From positions 248,001 through 312,000 of the forward strand of contig NZ_VUKD01000003.1 of assembly GCF_009193155.1 (NCBI RefSeq): a DNA stretch of 64,000 nt. The letters run 5' to 3'. Position 1 is the first letter of the stretch. The number at the start of each line of letters is the position of its first letter. The notes under the pieces were generated by a model. The model was not told the origin of the DNA. It did not search any database and was given only the letters and a program-made list of their open reading frames with translations. Positions 19,126-27,901 of the stretch are shown here, piece by piece. Source of the stretch: Georgenia subflava (GTDB taxonomy: Bacteria > Actinomycetota > Actinomycetes > Actinomycetales > Actinomycetaceae). The translations under genes and the position numbers were made by a program.

Positions 19126-21750
19126 GTGACCACGACGACCGAGAACCTCAGCCGCTCCGAGGCCGCCGAGCGGTCCGCGCACCTTGACGTCCGCGGCTAC
19201 CGCGTCGAGCTCGATCTCAGCGGTGCGACCGACCCCGGCCGGCCGACGTTCACCTCGACGACGACCGTGCGCCTCGCCTCCACCACGCCGAGCACCTTCC
19301 TGGACTTCGTCGGCCCGGCGGTGCGCTCCGTGGTCGTCAACGGCCGTGCCCTCGACCCGGACGCGTGCTACGACGGCGCCCGGATCAGCGTCGACCGCCT
19401 CGTCGACGACAACGAGGTCATCATCGTCGCCGAGGCCGCCTACTCCCGCACCGGTGAGGGCCTGCACCGGTTCGTGGACCCCGTCGACGGGCAGACCTAC
19501 CTGTACACGCAGTACGAGCCCGCCGACTCGCGGCGCGTCTTCGCCGTCCTCGAGCAGCCCGACCTCAAGGCGGCCTTCACCTTCGTCGTCACCGCGCCGT
19601 CGGGCTGGCAGGTCCTGTCGAACCAGCCGGCCGTCGCCGTCGAGGACCGCGGCGACGGGACGGCGACCACCGAGTTCGCCCCCACGCCGCCGCTGTCGAG
19701 CTACCTGACGGCCGTCGTCGCCGGTCCGTACCATCGCGTCGACGGGCACTGGTCGGGACCCCTGCCCGACGGCGGCACCCTCGAGGTCCCGCTCGGCGTC
19801 CTGTGCCGTGCGTCCCTCGCCGAGCACCTCGACGCCGAGAACCTCCTCACCGTCACCGCGCAGGGCCTGGACTTCTTCCACGAGCACTTCGCCTACCCCT
19901 ATCCGTGGGGCAAGTACGACCAGGTGCTCGTGCCCGAGTACAACCTCGGCGCCATGGAGAACCCCGGCTGCGTCACCTTCACCGAGTCCTACGTCTTCCG
20001 CTCGGCGGCCACCCGGGCTCAGCACGCCGGCCGCGCCAACACGATCCTGCACGAGATGGCCCACATGTGGTTCGGCGACCTCGTCACCCCGCGGTGGTGG
20101 GACGACCTGTGGCTCAAGGAGTCCTTCGCGGACTACATGGGCGCCCACGCCTCGGTCGCCGCGACCGAGTACACCGACGCGTGGGTCGCGTTCGCGAACC
20201 GGCGCAAGGCCTGGGCCTACACGCAGGACCAGCTGCCCACCACGCACCCGATCGTCGCCGACATCACCGACCTCGAGGCGGCCAAGCAGAACTTCGACGG
20301 CATCACCTACGCCAAGGGCGCCGCCGTCCTCAAGCAGCTTGTCGCCTACGTCGGCACCGACGCCTTCTTCGCCGGGGCGCGCAGCTACTTCCGCGAGCAC
20401 GCCTTCGCCACCACCGCGCTGCCCGACCTGCTGCGGGCGCTCGAGGCCTCCTCCGGCCGGGACCTGGGGGAGTGGGCCCGGTTGTGGCTGCAGACCTCCG
20501 GCACCCCCGAGCTGACCGCCGAGCTCCAGGCCGACGGCGACCGGATCGCGAGCCTGCGGGTGCGCCAGGACGCCACCGACCCGCTGACCGGCCGGACCGT
20601 GCTGCGCCCGCACCGGCTCGCCGTCGGCCTCTACGACCTGCGGGACCGCCGCGACGACGAGACGGTCGAGCTGGTGCGCACCCATCGCCTCGAGCTGGAC
20701 GTGACCGGCGCGGTCACAGACGTCTCCGAGGCCGCGGGGCTGCCCGTGCCTGCCCTGGTGCTCGTCAACGACGACGACCTCACCTACGGCAAGGTCCGGC
20801 TCGACCCGCGCTCGCTCGCCACGGCCACCGAGCATCTCGGCGCACTGTCCGACCCGCTGGCCAGATCCCTGGTCTGGTCCGCGCTGTGGAACGCCACCCG
20901 GGACGCGCTGCTGCCGGCCGAGCACTTCGTCGAGCTGGTGCTGCGCCACGGCGCGACCGAGGACGACAGCGCTGTGCTGGTCGGACTGGTCACCGACGCG
21001 CGCACCGCCGTCGAGCGCTACGCCCCGCCCGAGCAGCGGGAGGACCTGCGCGCCAGGCTCGCCGGGGGCTCGTGGGCCAGGCTGCACGAGGCCGAGCCGG
21101 GCTCCGACGCGCAGCTGGTCTGGGCGCGCTCGCTGGCACGCGCCGCGGCGACGACCCCTGCCGTCGCCCCCCGGTTGCGCGGACTCCTGCAGGGCACGGA
21201 GCCGGTGGCCGGCCTGCCGATGGACCCCGAGCTGCGCTGGGCGCTGTGGCAGTCGCTCGCGGCGGTCGGTGCGGCCAGCCTCGAGGATCTCGACGGCGAG
21301 CTCGAGCGGGACCGCACGGCCGACGGCGCCACCCAGCACCTCGCCGCGGTGTCGAGCTTCCCCGACGCCGACGTCAAGGCGACCTCGTGGGAGACGCTGC
21401 TGACCCCGCGCTCGCTCAGCAACGACCACGTCGACGCCACGATCAGCGGGTTCACCCAGCCCTGGCACCGCGAGCTGACGGCGCCCTACACCGAGCCGTA
21501 CTTCGAGGCGCTCCGGCAGATCTGGGCGCGGCACAGCATCGAGATCGCCGGCCGGCTCGTGCGTGGGCTCTACCCGAGCCACCAGGACGTGGAGCCCGGC
21601 CTGGACCCGGCCGACCACCCGGTCGCGGCCCGGGCGTCCACCTGGCTCGCGGACAACGCCGACGCACCCGCCGGGCTGCGCCGTCTCGTGCTGGAGGGCC
21701 ACGACCACCTGCTCCGCTCCTTGCGGGCCCAGGCCGCGGCGCGCCCCTGA
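19126..21750 (+). CDS. pepN: Aminopeptidase N (M1 zinc metallopeptidase)
   Basis: 874 residues, close to the usual actinobacterial PepN length. GAMENPG (exopeptidase motif) is followed by HEMAHMWFGDLV with the HEXXH zinc site and, 18 residues after that, the Glu ligand in WLKESFADYMG. It removes N-terminal residues from peptides in the cytoplasm. The C-terminal ERAP1-like helical domain is complete. Start GTG 19126 gives the expected short N-terminus before the first beta strand; GTG 19108 and ATG 19024 are alternatives in the same frame. No operon partner. Confidence 0.95.
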   Translation: MTTTTENLSRSEAAERSAHLDVRGYRVELDLSGATDPGRPTFTSTTTVRLASTTPSTFLDFVGPAVRSVVVNGRALDPDACYDGARISVDRLVDDNEVIIVAEAAYSRTGEGLHRFVDPVDGQTYLYTQYEPADSRRVFAVLEQPDLKAAFTFVVTAPSGWQVLSNQPAVAVEDRGDGTATTEFAPTPPLSSYLTAVVAGPYHRVDGHWSGPLPDGGTLEVPLGVLCRASLAEHLDAENLLTVTAQGLDFFHEHFAYPYPWGKYDQVLVPEYNLGAMENPGCVTFTESYVFRSAATRAQHAGRANTILHEMAHMWFGDLVTPRWWDDLWLKESFADYMGAHASVAATEYTDAWVAFANRRKAWAYTQDQLPTTHPIVADITDLEAAKQNFDGITYAKGAAVLKQLVAYVGTDAFFAGARSYFREHAFATTALPDLLRALEASSGRDLGEWARLWLQTSGTPELTAELQADGDRIASLRVRQDATDPLTGRTVLRPHRLAVGLYDLRDRRDDETVELVRTHRLELDVTGAVTDVSEAAGLPVPALVLVNDDDLTYGKVRLDPRSLATATEHLGALSDPLARSLVWSALWNATRDALLPAEHFVELVLRHGATEDDSAVLVGLVTDARTAVERYAPPEQREDLRARLAGGSWARLHEAEPGSDAQLVWARSLARAAATTPAVAPRLRGLLQGTEPVAGLPMDPELRWALWQSLAAVGAASLEDLDGELERDRTADGATQHLAAVSSFPDADVKATSWETLLTPRSLSNDHVDATISGFTQPWHRELTAPYTEPYFEALRQIWARHSIEIAGRLVRGLYPSHQDVEPGLDPADHPVAARASTWLADNADAPAGLRRLVLEGHDHLLRSLRAQAAARP

Positions 21751-21858
21751 CCGGCCGGGAGGCTCCGGCGACGTAGGCTGTCGGGTCGCCGGCACCGCGT
21801 CGGCACCGCGCCGGACACCGCGCTCGGCACTGCGCCGGACCCACCCGGAGGAGAGACG

Positions 21859-22614
21859 TTGGCAGCGAAGACCTGGTCCACCCAGACCGAGCTCGGCACC
21901 CGGTTCGGGCTCACCGCCCGGCAGATCGGTGTGCACCTGAGCGAGCTCGGCCTCAAGGACGGCTCGCGCGCCACCGAGAAGGCCCTCGCCGAGGAGCTCG
22001 CCACCGACCGGACCATGCGCGACGGGACAGTCTTCTACGTGTGGCACACCGACCGGGTCGTGGCGCTGCTCGCCGCCCGTGGTCTCGAGCCTGACGCTGC
22101 CGCGGCCGGGGCGGGCAGGCCGAAGAGCCGGGCGAAGACGGACGCCGCCCCACGGGACACGTCGGCTTACGGCAAGGTCGTCGCCACCGACGGCTCCGCG
22201 CTCGGCAACCCCGGACCGACCGGGTGGGCATGGGTGGACCAGACCACGGGCGAGACCGGCTCCGGCGGGCTGCCCCACGGCACCAACAACATCGGCGAGC
22301 TGCTCGCGCTGCTCGAGGCGCTGCGCCACGCCGGGCGCGAGGTCGACCTCCTCGTCCGGGCCGACTCGCAGTACGTCATCAACATCGCCACCACGTGGGC
22401 CAAGGGGTGGCAGCGCCGCGGCTGGCGCAAGGGCGACGGCAAGGTCCCAGAGAACCTGGAGATCGTCCAGGCGATCATGGCCGAGCTCGAGGCACGCACG
22501 GGCCTGACGGACTTCGAGTGGGTCCGCGGTCACAACGGCGACGTGCACAACGAGCAGGCCGACGTCCTGGCGGTGGCCGCCGCGCGGGCGGCCACCGCGG
22601 CCGGGGTTCGCTGA
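21859..22614 (+). CDS. rnhA: Ribonuclease H family protein with extra N-terminal domain
   Basis: 251 residues. The C-terminal RNase HI domain (from about residue 105) has the DEDD set: Asp in ATDGSALGNPGPTGWAW, Glu in NNIGELLALLEAL, Asp in VRADSQYVIN and Asp in NEQADVLAV, plus the RGHNGDVHNE loop. It should cleave RNA in RNA-DNA hybrids. The first 75 residues (STQTELGTRFGLTARQIGVH and on) look like a small winged-helix-type domain not found in E. coli RNase HI. The start is TTG 21859 with GGAGGAGAG 4 nt upstream. A TAGGCT -10 box lies at 21774-21779. Confidence 0.9.
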   Translation: MAAKTWSTQTELGTRFGLTARQIGVHLSELGLKDGSRATEKALAEELATDRTMRDGTVFYVWHTDRVVALLAARGLEPDAAAAGAGRPKSRAKTDAAPRDTSAYGKVVATDGSALGNPGPTGWAWVDQTTGETGSGGLPHGTNNIGELLALLEALRHAGREVDLLVRADSQYVINIATTWAKGWQRRGWRKGDGKVPENLEIVQAIMAELEARTGLTDFEWVRGHNGDVHNEQADVLAVAAARAATAAGVR

Positions 22615-22650
22615 GCGGTCAGCCGGTCACCCGGTCAGCCTGTCAGCCTG

Positions 22651-23652
22651 TCAGCCGGCCAGGGCCGGCATGACCTCGCGCTCGAAGAGCGCGATCGTCT
22701 CGGTCGTGTAGGCGGCGTCGGGGAAGTAGAAGATCCCGTACGCCAGGCCCTGCTCACGCAGCGCCGTGAGCTTCTCGACCACCTGCTCGGGGGTGCCGAA
22801 GGCCGGCATGTCGCGGAAGCCGCGCAGCTGCTTCTCGACCTTGTCGGAGTCCATGTGGGAGGAGAGCCGGGCCGCGTGGGCCTCGAACTTCTGCGCGACC
22901 TCGGCCTCGCTGGCGCCGAGCATCACGTTGTAGTTCGACGTGCGGGTGATCTGGTCGAAGTCGGCGCCGACGGCCTCGCAGTGCTCGCGCAGGAGCGCGC
23001 TCTTGCGGGTGAATCCCTCGAGGGTGCCGTCGAAGTTGGTGTAGCGGGCGTGCTCGGCGGCGATGCGGAGCGTGACCTTCTCGCCGCCGCCGGCGATCCA
23101 GAGCGGGACCCCGCCCGGCTGGAGGGGCAGCGGCCGGCAGATGGCGCCGTCGACGTCGTAGTGCTCGCCGTGGAAGGTGGCGACCCCGTCGCGCCAGGCC
23201 TGCTGGAAGATCTGCACCCCCTCCTCGAGCATCTTCAGCCGCACCCCGGCACGCGGGAAGCCGTAGCCGTAGGCGCGCCACTCGTGCTCGTACCAGCCGG
23301 CACCGATCCCCATCTCCAGGCGGCCGCCGCTGATGTGGTCGACGGTGGCGGCCACCTTCGCTAGGTACATCGGGTTGCGGTAGGCCATGCACGTGCACAT
23401 CTGCCCCAGGCGCACCCGGTCGGTGCTCGCGGCGAGCGCGGCCATCAGCGACCACGCCTCGTGGGTGGCCTCCTCGCTGGGGACCGGTGTGGTGTGGAAG
23501 TGGTCGTAGACCCAGACCGACTCCCACAGGTCCTGGCCGTCAACCCTGCGGGCGAGGTTCGAGATCGTGGGCCAGTGCTGGGACTCGTCGATGCCGACGA
23601 GGTCGAAGCGCCAGCCCTGCGGAAGGAACAGTCCGAATCTCATGGGAGTCAT
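22651..23652 (-). CDS. LLM class (luciferase-like) F420- or FMN-dependent oxidoreductase
   Basis: 333 residues, a bacterial luciferase-type TIM barrel. Characteristic blocks are ESVWVYDHFHT, RVRLGQMCTCMAYRNP, SGGRLEMGIGAGWYEHEW and PLWIAGGGEKVTLRIAAEHA. In actinobacteria this subgroup is generally annotated as F420-dependent, but the cofactor cannot be decided from sequence alone. ATG 23652 has TACGCT ending 7 nt upstream on the minus strand, so a leaderless message is likely; ATG 23643 is an internal alternative. It converges on rnhA, with a short stretch of GTCAGCCG-like 8-bp repeats between the two stops. Confidence 0.92.
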   Translation of the reverse strand: MTPMRFGLFLPQGWRFDLVGIDESQHWPTISNLARRVDGQDLWESVWVYDHFHTTPVPSEEATHEAWSLMAALAASTDRVRLGQMCTCMAYRNPMYLAKVAATVDHISGGRLEMGIGAGWYEHEWRAYGYGFPRAGVRLKMLEEGVQIFQQAWRDGVATFHGEHYDVDGAICRPLPLQPGGVPLWIAGGGEKVTLRIAAEHARYTNFDGTLEGFTRKSALLREHCEAVGADFDQITRTSNYNVMLGASEAEVAQKFEAHAARLSSHMDSDKVEKQLRGFRDMPAFGTPEQVVEKLTALREQGLAYGIFYFPDAAYTTETIALFEREVMPALAG

Positions 23653-23706
23653 GGGCGACAGCGTAGGGGCGGCGGCGCCGCGGGGCAGTTCCAGTCTCAG
23701 AGCAGG

Positions 23707-24342
23707 TCAGCGCCGGTCCGGCCGGCCCTCGGAGGCGCCTGGGGCGGTGTAACGCGGCGGCGTGGATCGGGCGGCGAGCCGCCGCCGCACCGCGAGGACC
23801 AGGAGCACGAGCACGACGACGACGAGCAGCCCCACCAGCACCGGCAGCAGGACCGAGGCGATGACCAGGCCGACGGCGGAGGCGTCCTCGGCGGTGGAGA
23901 CCACGGGGGCGCCGACCCCCACGGTGGCGGTGTTGACCACCGGCCGGGAGAGCGTCTTGGTGGTGTGGGTGGTGAGGGCGAGCAGGACGCCGAGCACGAC
24001 CGGCACCCACCGCCAGTCCTGGAGCAGGCTCGCGGGATCCGTGACCGCCGTCGTCTCCGAGGACGAGCCGGCGGCGAACACCATGCCGCCCGACACCGGC
24101 CGCACCGCCGTCTGCAGGACGTCGTTGACCGAGTCGACGGCGGGGATCTTGTCCGCCACGACCTCCACCAGGAGCAGGACGGCGAGAACGGCGAGCGCCG
24201 GGGTGCTCTCGAGCCACTGCCATCCGGCGGGCAGCGACAGCAGGTCGGTGAAGCGCGAGAGCAGACCGAGCCCCAGCAGAGGGATGTAGGCGTTGAGGCC
24301 GGCGGCCATCGCCAGGCCGGACCCCGTCAGCAGCTCGAGCAC
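23707..24342 (-). CDS. DUF4126 family membrane protein
   Basis: 211 residues with about five membrane segments. LELLTGSGLAMAAGLNAYIP at the N-terminus is the family signature, followed by VEVVADKIPAVDSVNDVLQT. The function is unknown. The start is taken as GTG 24342 because the conserved N-terminus begins there; no ribosome-binding site is visible. The C-terminal tail is basic and Pro-rich. It is transcribed divergently from the pgsA-like gene across a 21-bp repeat array. Confidence 0.88.
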   Translation of the reverse strand: MLELLTGSGLAMAAGLNAYIPLLGLGLLSRFTDLLSLPAGWQWLESTPALAVLAVLLLVEVVADKIPAVDSVNDVLQTAVRPVSGGMVFAAGSSSETTAVTDPASLLQDWRWVPVVLGVLLALTTHTTKTLSRPVVNTATVGVGAPVVSTAEDASAVGLVIASVLLPVLVGLLVVVVLVLLVLAVRRRLAARSTPPRYTAPGASEGRPDRR

Positions 24343-24364
24343 GGGAGCAGGGTCCCACGCGGGT

Positions 24365-24448
24365 GCGACACGCGCCCACGGAGCTGTGACCCGCGCCCAC
24401 GGAGCTGCGACCCGCACCTACGAAGCTGCGTCACGCGCCGACGGACCT
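24365..24448. repeat. Tandem array, four exact-length 21-bp units
   Basis: Units start at 24365, 24386, 24407 and 24428. The second reads GTGACCCGCGCCCACGGAGC plus T; the others differ at two to six positions. The array sits between the divergent DUF4126 and pgsA-like genes. The core GTGACCCG...CGGAGC also occurs in the 24-bp array at 5386-5527. Confidence 0.92.
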
Positions 24449-24518
24449 GGCAGAACGCACCGGTGGATCCGGCTCGTGTCGGCCCTCGACAGGCCCGGCC
24501 GCTGCGTACCCTGGGACG

Positions 24519-25139
24519 GTGAGCACCCAGGCGCCCCAGGACAGCAGCGCGGGCCGGGCCGTCTCGGACCGTGTCTGGACTGTGCCGAACATGATCTCGT
24601 TCCTGCGGCTGCTCCTCGTGCCGGTGTTCGGCGTCCTCATCTTCACCGAGCGGGACACCGCCGCGCTCGTGGTGCTCGTGGTCGCCGGCGTCACCGACTG
24701 GCTCGACGGGGTCGTCGCGCGGATCTTCGACCAGACCAGCCGCCTCGGCCAGCTCCTCGACCCGGCGGCCGACCGGCTCTACATCTTCGTGACGATCATC
24801 GCGCTCGCCTGGCGCGACCTCGTGCCGTGGTGGCTCGTCGCGCTGGTGGTGCTGCGCGACGTCGTCCTCGCCTGCCTGATGCCCATCCTGACCCGCCACG
24901 GGTACGGGCCGCTGCCCGTCCACCTCGCCGGCAAGGCGGGCACCTTCGCGCTGATGTACGCGTTCCCGCTGCTCCTCCTGGCGAACGTCCCCGGACTGGT
25001 CGGGAGCCTGGCCTGGACCTTCGGCTGGGCGAGCGCGCTGTGGGGCGTGGGCCTGTACTGGTTCGCCGCGTTCCTCTACGTCGAGCAGGTGGTGCAGATC
25101 GTGCGCCGGGACCGACGGGCCGAGCCGGGCACCGCGTGA
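24519..25139 (+). CDS. pgsA: CDP-alcohol phosphatidyltransferase, PgsA-like
   Basis: 206 residues with about six membrane segments. The catalytic motif D-G-x2-A-R-x8-G-x3-D-x3-D is complete in DGVVARIFDQTSRLGQLLDP plus AADR. The enzyme transfers a phosphatidyl group from CDP-diacylglycerol to an alcohol; glycerol-3-phosphate is the likely acceptor, but inositol phosphate is possible in actinobacteria. GTG 24519 is preceded by TACCCT ending 6 nt upstream, indicating a leaderless message. First gene of the block matching the mycobacterial pgsA2-DUF881-DUF1290-DUF881-garA region. Confidence 0.9.
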   Translation: MSTQAPQDSSAGRAVSDRVWTVPNMISFLRLLLVPVFGVLIFTERDTAALVVLVVAGVTDWLDGVVARIFDQTSRLGQLLDPAADRLYIFVTIIALAWRDLVPWWLVALVVLRDVVLACLMPILTRHGYGPLPVHLAGKAGTFALMYAFPLLLLANVPGLVGSLAWTFGWASALWGVGLYWFAAFLYVEQVVQIVRRDRRAEPGTA

Positions 25140-26074
25140 GCGCGCAGCCTGGGGGGCGGCGCCCGGACGAGACGATGTCCCTGCTCCGCGAGATGCAGGA
25201 GCACCCGCTCGACGTCGGGTACGCCGGCGTGGCGAGGAACCGGCCCCGGCCGGTGCGCTCCCTGGCCTGGTGGCGCCAGGGCGTCGTCGTCCTCGCCTGC
25301 GCGGCGATGGCGCTCGGCGGGGTGTGGGCGACGCGCGAGCTCCGGGCACCCCAGGAAGGGGTGCTGCCGGCCCGCGCCCTGCTCGTCGAGGAGATCGAGG
25401 ACCGCAGCGCCACGGGCGATCGGCTCGCGGCCACCAACGCCGAGATCCTCGCGGAGACCGAGCGGCTCCGCAGCGAGGCCCTGGCCGGTCAGGACGCCAA
25501 GTACCAGGAGAACGTGCGCCGCCTCGGCGTCGCGTCGGGCAACACGCGGGTCACCGGTCCGGGCCTGGTCATCGAGCTCGCCGACTCCGCAGCCGCCCAG
25601 GCGGGGCAGCCGGACACCGACGACGAGCGTGTGCACGACGTCGACCTCCAGGTGCTCGTCAACTCGCTGTGGTCCGCCGGCGCCGAGGCCATCGCCGTCG
25701 ACGGGCACCGCCTGAGCTCCACCAGCGCCATCCGAACCGCCGGCCAGGCCATCTTCGTCAACCTCGACCCGGTGCTCTCCCCGTACGTGATCGAGGTCAT
25801 CGGCGACCCGGCCCAGATGCAGACGGACCTCACCCGCACCCCGGCCTCGACCCACCTCGGGGTGCTCCGGACCGCCTACGACATCACCGTCGAGATCTCC
25901 ACCAGCGACGAGCTCGAGCTCGCCGCGCTGCCGACGGGCAACCTGCGCTTCGCCGAGCCGCTCGAGGAGGCGCCGGACGGCGAGGACGTGGCGCGTGCGC
26001 CCGCGGATGTGTCAGGCTCGGGCCAGAATGCCGCCGCCGGTCGCGGGTCGGCCGACGACACGGAGGTGAGCTGA
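25136..26074 (+). CDS. DUF881 family protein (first copy)
   Basis: 312 residues. One membrane segment (WWRQGVVVLACAAMALGGVW) is followed by a predicted coiled coil (LAATNAEILAETERLRSEAL) and the DUF881 domain with GNTRVTGPGLVIELAD and VLVNSLWSAGAEAIAVDGHR. The GTG at 25136 overlaps the pgsA stop by 4 nt; ATG 25175 is the next candidate. DUF881 proteins are extracytoplasmic and of unknown role; pairing with a second copy around DUF1290 is conserved in actinobacteria. Confidence 0.9.
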   Translation: MSAQPGGRRPDETMSLLREMQEHPLDVGYAGVARNRPRPVRSLAWWRQGVVVLACAAMALGGVWATRELRAPQEGVLPARALLVEEIEDRSATGDRLAATNAEILAETERLRSEALAGQDAKYQENVRRLGVASGNTRVTGPGLVIELADSAAAQAGQPDTDDERVHDVDLQVLVNSLWSAGAEAIAVDGHRLSSTSAIRTAGQAIFVNLDPVLSPYVIEVIGDPAQMQTDLTRTPASTHLGVLRTAYDITVEISTSDELELAALPTGNLRFAEPLEEAPDGEDVARAPADVSGSGQNAAAGRGSADDTEVS

Positions 26075-26407
26075 GTGCTAGCGGTGATCGGCCTCCTCAT
26101 CGGTGTGGTCGCCGGCGTGCTGCTGGACCCCACGGTGCCGGTGGCGCTCCAGCCCTACCTCCCCATCGCGGTCATCGCCGCGCTCGACGCCCTGTTCGGC
26201 GGTCTGCGGGCCCGCCTCGACGGCGTGTTCGACGACCGGGTCTTCGTCGTCTCCTTCGTGTTCAACGTCCTCATCGCCGCCTTCATCGTCTTCCTCGGCG
26301 ACCAGCTCGGTGTCGGGACGCAGCTGAGCACGGCCGTCGTCGTCGTCCTGGGCATCCGGATCTTCTCCAACGCCGCGGCGATCCGCCGCCACGTCTTCCG
26401 GGCATGA
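26075..26407 (+). CDS. DUF1290 small basic family (Sbp-like) membrane protein
   Basis: 110 residues with three or four membrane segments: GLLIGVVAGVLLDPTVP, YLPIAVIAALDALFGGLRA and NVLIAAFIVFLGDQLGVG. The loop LDALFGGLRARLDGVFDDRVF is the family signature. The GTG start follows the DUF881 stop with no gap. The family, first seen next to cell-division genes in Bacillus, has no known activity; here it is embedded between two DUF881 genes and probably forms a membrane complex with them (inference). Confidence 0.9.
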   Translation: MLAVIGLLIGVVAGVLLDPTVPVALQPYLPIAVIAALDALFGGLRARLDGVFDDRVFVVSFVFNVLIAAFIVFLGDQLGVGTQLSTAVVVVLGIRIFSNAAAIRRHVFRA

Positions 26408-27309
26408 GCGGGCGGCACGGGGCAGGGCAGGCCGGCGAGGGCGAGCAGCCGGTCGGCGCGGCCGACGACGCCCCCCGGGACGACGGCGCACGACGCGACG
26501 ACGCACCCCGGGGCGACGCACCCCGGGACGACGCACCCCGGGACGACGCTCCCCGCGAAGGCGCCACGGCGCCGTCCGAGGAGCGTGCCGCCACCTGGCG
26601 GGAGATGCTCGGACCGAAGCTCTCCCTCGCCCACGTCGTGGTCGCCCTGCTGTGCGCCGGCCTCGGGTTCGGCGTGGTCGCCCAGGTGCGTCAGACCCAG
26701 GGCGACGCGCTGGCAGCGATGCGCCAGGACGACCTCGTGCGCCTCCTCGACGAGCTCACCCAGCGCAACGCCGAGCTCGGCGAGGAGCAGGTCGACCTGC
26801 GCCAGGACCTCGCCGAGCTGCGCAGCAGCTCCGACACCCGGCAGGCGGCGCAGGAGGCTGCGGCGGCCCAGGCCCGCACCCGCGGGATCCTGGCGGGGAC
26901 TCTGCCGGTCCACGGGCCGGGCATCGAGCTGACCGTCCACGACCCCGGCGGCGGCGTTCGCGCCCAGACGATGGTCACGATCCTCGAAGAGCTGCGCAAC
27001 GCCGGCGCCGAGTCCGTCGAGCTGTCCGGGCAGCGGCTGACCGCGAGCAGCTGGATCCTGGACGACGAGGTCGACGGCATGGTCGTCGACGGCACCGAGA
27101 TCTCACCGCCGTACGAGTGGACCGCGATCGGCGATCCCGAGACCCTCGCCGTGGCGCTGAACATCCACGGCGGGGCGCTCGCCTCCGTGCGCAACGCCGG
27201 CGGGACCGCGACCGTGGAGGAGTCCGACGACGTGCAGATCACCGCCGTGCGCACCCTCGAGGAGACCGAGCACGCCGTTCCCGTGCCGCCCGAGGAGGCG
27301 GCGGAGTGA
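26404..27309 (+). CDS. DUF881 family protein (second copy)
   Basis: 301 residues. An N-terminal 60-residue low-complexity part contains DDAPR pentapeptides encoded by 15-bp repeats (about 26495-26560). Then come a membrane segment (LAHVVVALLCAGLGFGVVAQ), a coiled coil (RLLDELTQRNAELGEEQVDL) and the DUF881 domain (LPVHGPGIELTVHDP, ELRNAGAESVELSGQR). The ATG overlaps the DUF1290 stop by 4 nt. It resembles the first copy in order but lacks close identity, so the duplication is old. Confidence 0.9.
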   Translation: MSGRHGAGQAGEGEQPVGAADDAPRDDGARRDDAPRGDAPRDDAPRDDAPREGATAPSEERAATWREMLGPKLSLAHVVVALLCAGLGFGVVAQVRQTQGDALAAMRQDDLVRLLDELTQRNAELGEEQVDLRQDLAELRSSSDTRQAAQEAAAAQARTRGILAGTLPVHGPGIELTVHDPGGGVRAQTMVTILEELRNAGAESVELSGQRLTASSWILDDEVDGMVVDGTEISPPYEWTAIGDPETLAVALNIHGGALASVRNAGGTATVEESDDVQITAVRTLEETEHAVPVPPEEAAE

Positions 27310-27403
27310 GGGACGGTCCCGCCACGGGCCCGCGGACCTCTAGAGTGGACCTCAGCACAGCGGGCATCGGCCCCACGAGCGAGCAGACCCAGGAGGCAGG
27401 CGC

Positions 27404-27901
27404 ATGACCAGCACCCCGGAGCAGCCCGAACGCGTCGGCGCGGGCAGCACCGAGCGGCCGGACTCCACGAGCACGGCCAGGTTCGGCGCCATCGGCCAGG
27501 AGACCGAGAGCGACCTCGTCGCCCAGGGGCTCAGCGTCGACGACGCCGCCGCCGTCGAGGCGCTGCCACCTGCGTCCGCCCTGCTCATCGTCCAACGGGG
27601 CCCGAACGCCGGGGCGCGCTTCCTTCTCGACGCCGAGCGCACCACCGCCGGACGCCACCCCAACTCGGACATCTTCCTCGACGACGTCACGGTCTCGCGC
27701 AAGCACGCCGAGTTCCTGGCCGTCGACGGCGGGTTCTCCGTGCGCGACGTCGGCAGCCTCAACGGCACCTACGTCAACCGTGAGCGCATCGACACGGTGG
27801 TGCTGCGCGCCGGGGACGAGGTCCAGATCGGCAAGTACCGGCTCACCTACCACCCCAGCCCGCACCGCGGCGGGGCAGGTGCAGGTGCTGACGAGCGGTG
27901 A
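27404..27901 (+). CDS. garA: FHA domain regulator GarA
   Basis: 165 residues. The FHA domain is highly conserved: RTTAGRHPNSDIFLDDVTV, then SRKHAEF and VGSLNGTYVNRE, with the Arg, Ser and Asn that bind phosphothreonine. GarA controls 2-oxoglutarate metabolism and is switched off by intramolecular binding of its own phosphorylated N-terminal Thr. The usual N-terminal ETTS phosphorylation motif is not present; DSTSTARFG occupies the corresponding region. TAGAGT at 27341-27346 may be a private promoter. In mycobacteria gcvH precedes garA; here only 94 nt separate DUF881 and garA. Confidence 0.93.
   Translation: MTSTPEQPERVGAGSTERPDSTSTARFGAIGQETESDLVAQGLSVDDAAAVEALPPASALLIVQRGPNAGARFLLDAERTTAGRHPNSDIFLDDVTVSRKHAEFLAVDGGFSVRDVGSLNGTYVNRERIDTVVLRAGDEVQIGKYRLTYHPSPHRGGAGAGADER

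Noticed and set aside
22617-22661. Regulatory element made of GTCAGCCG-like 8-bp repeats
   Set aside because: It lies between two convergent stops, runs partly into the LLM coding end, and is short; simple slippage is enough to explain it.
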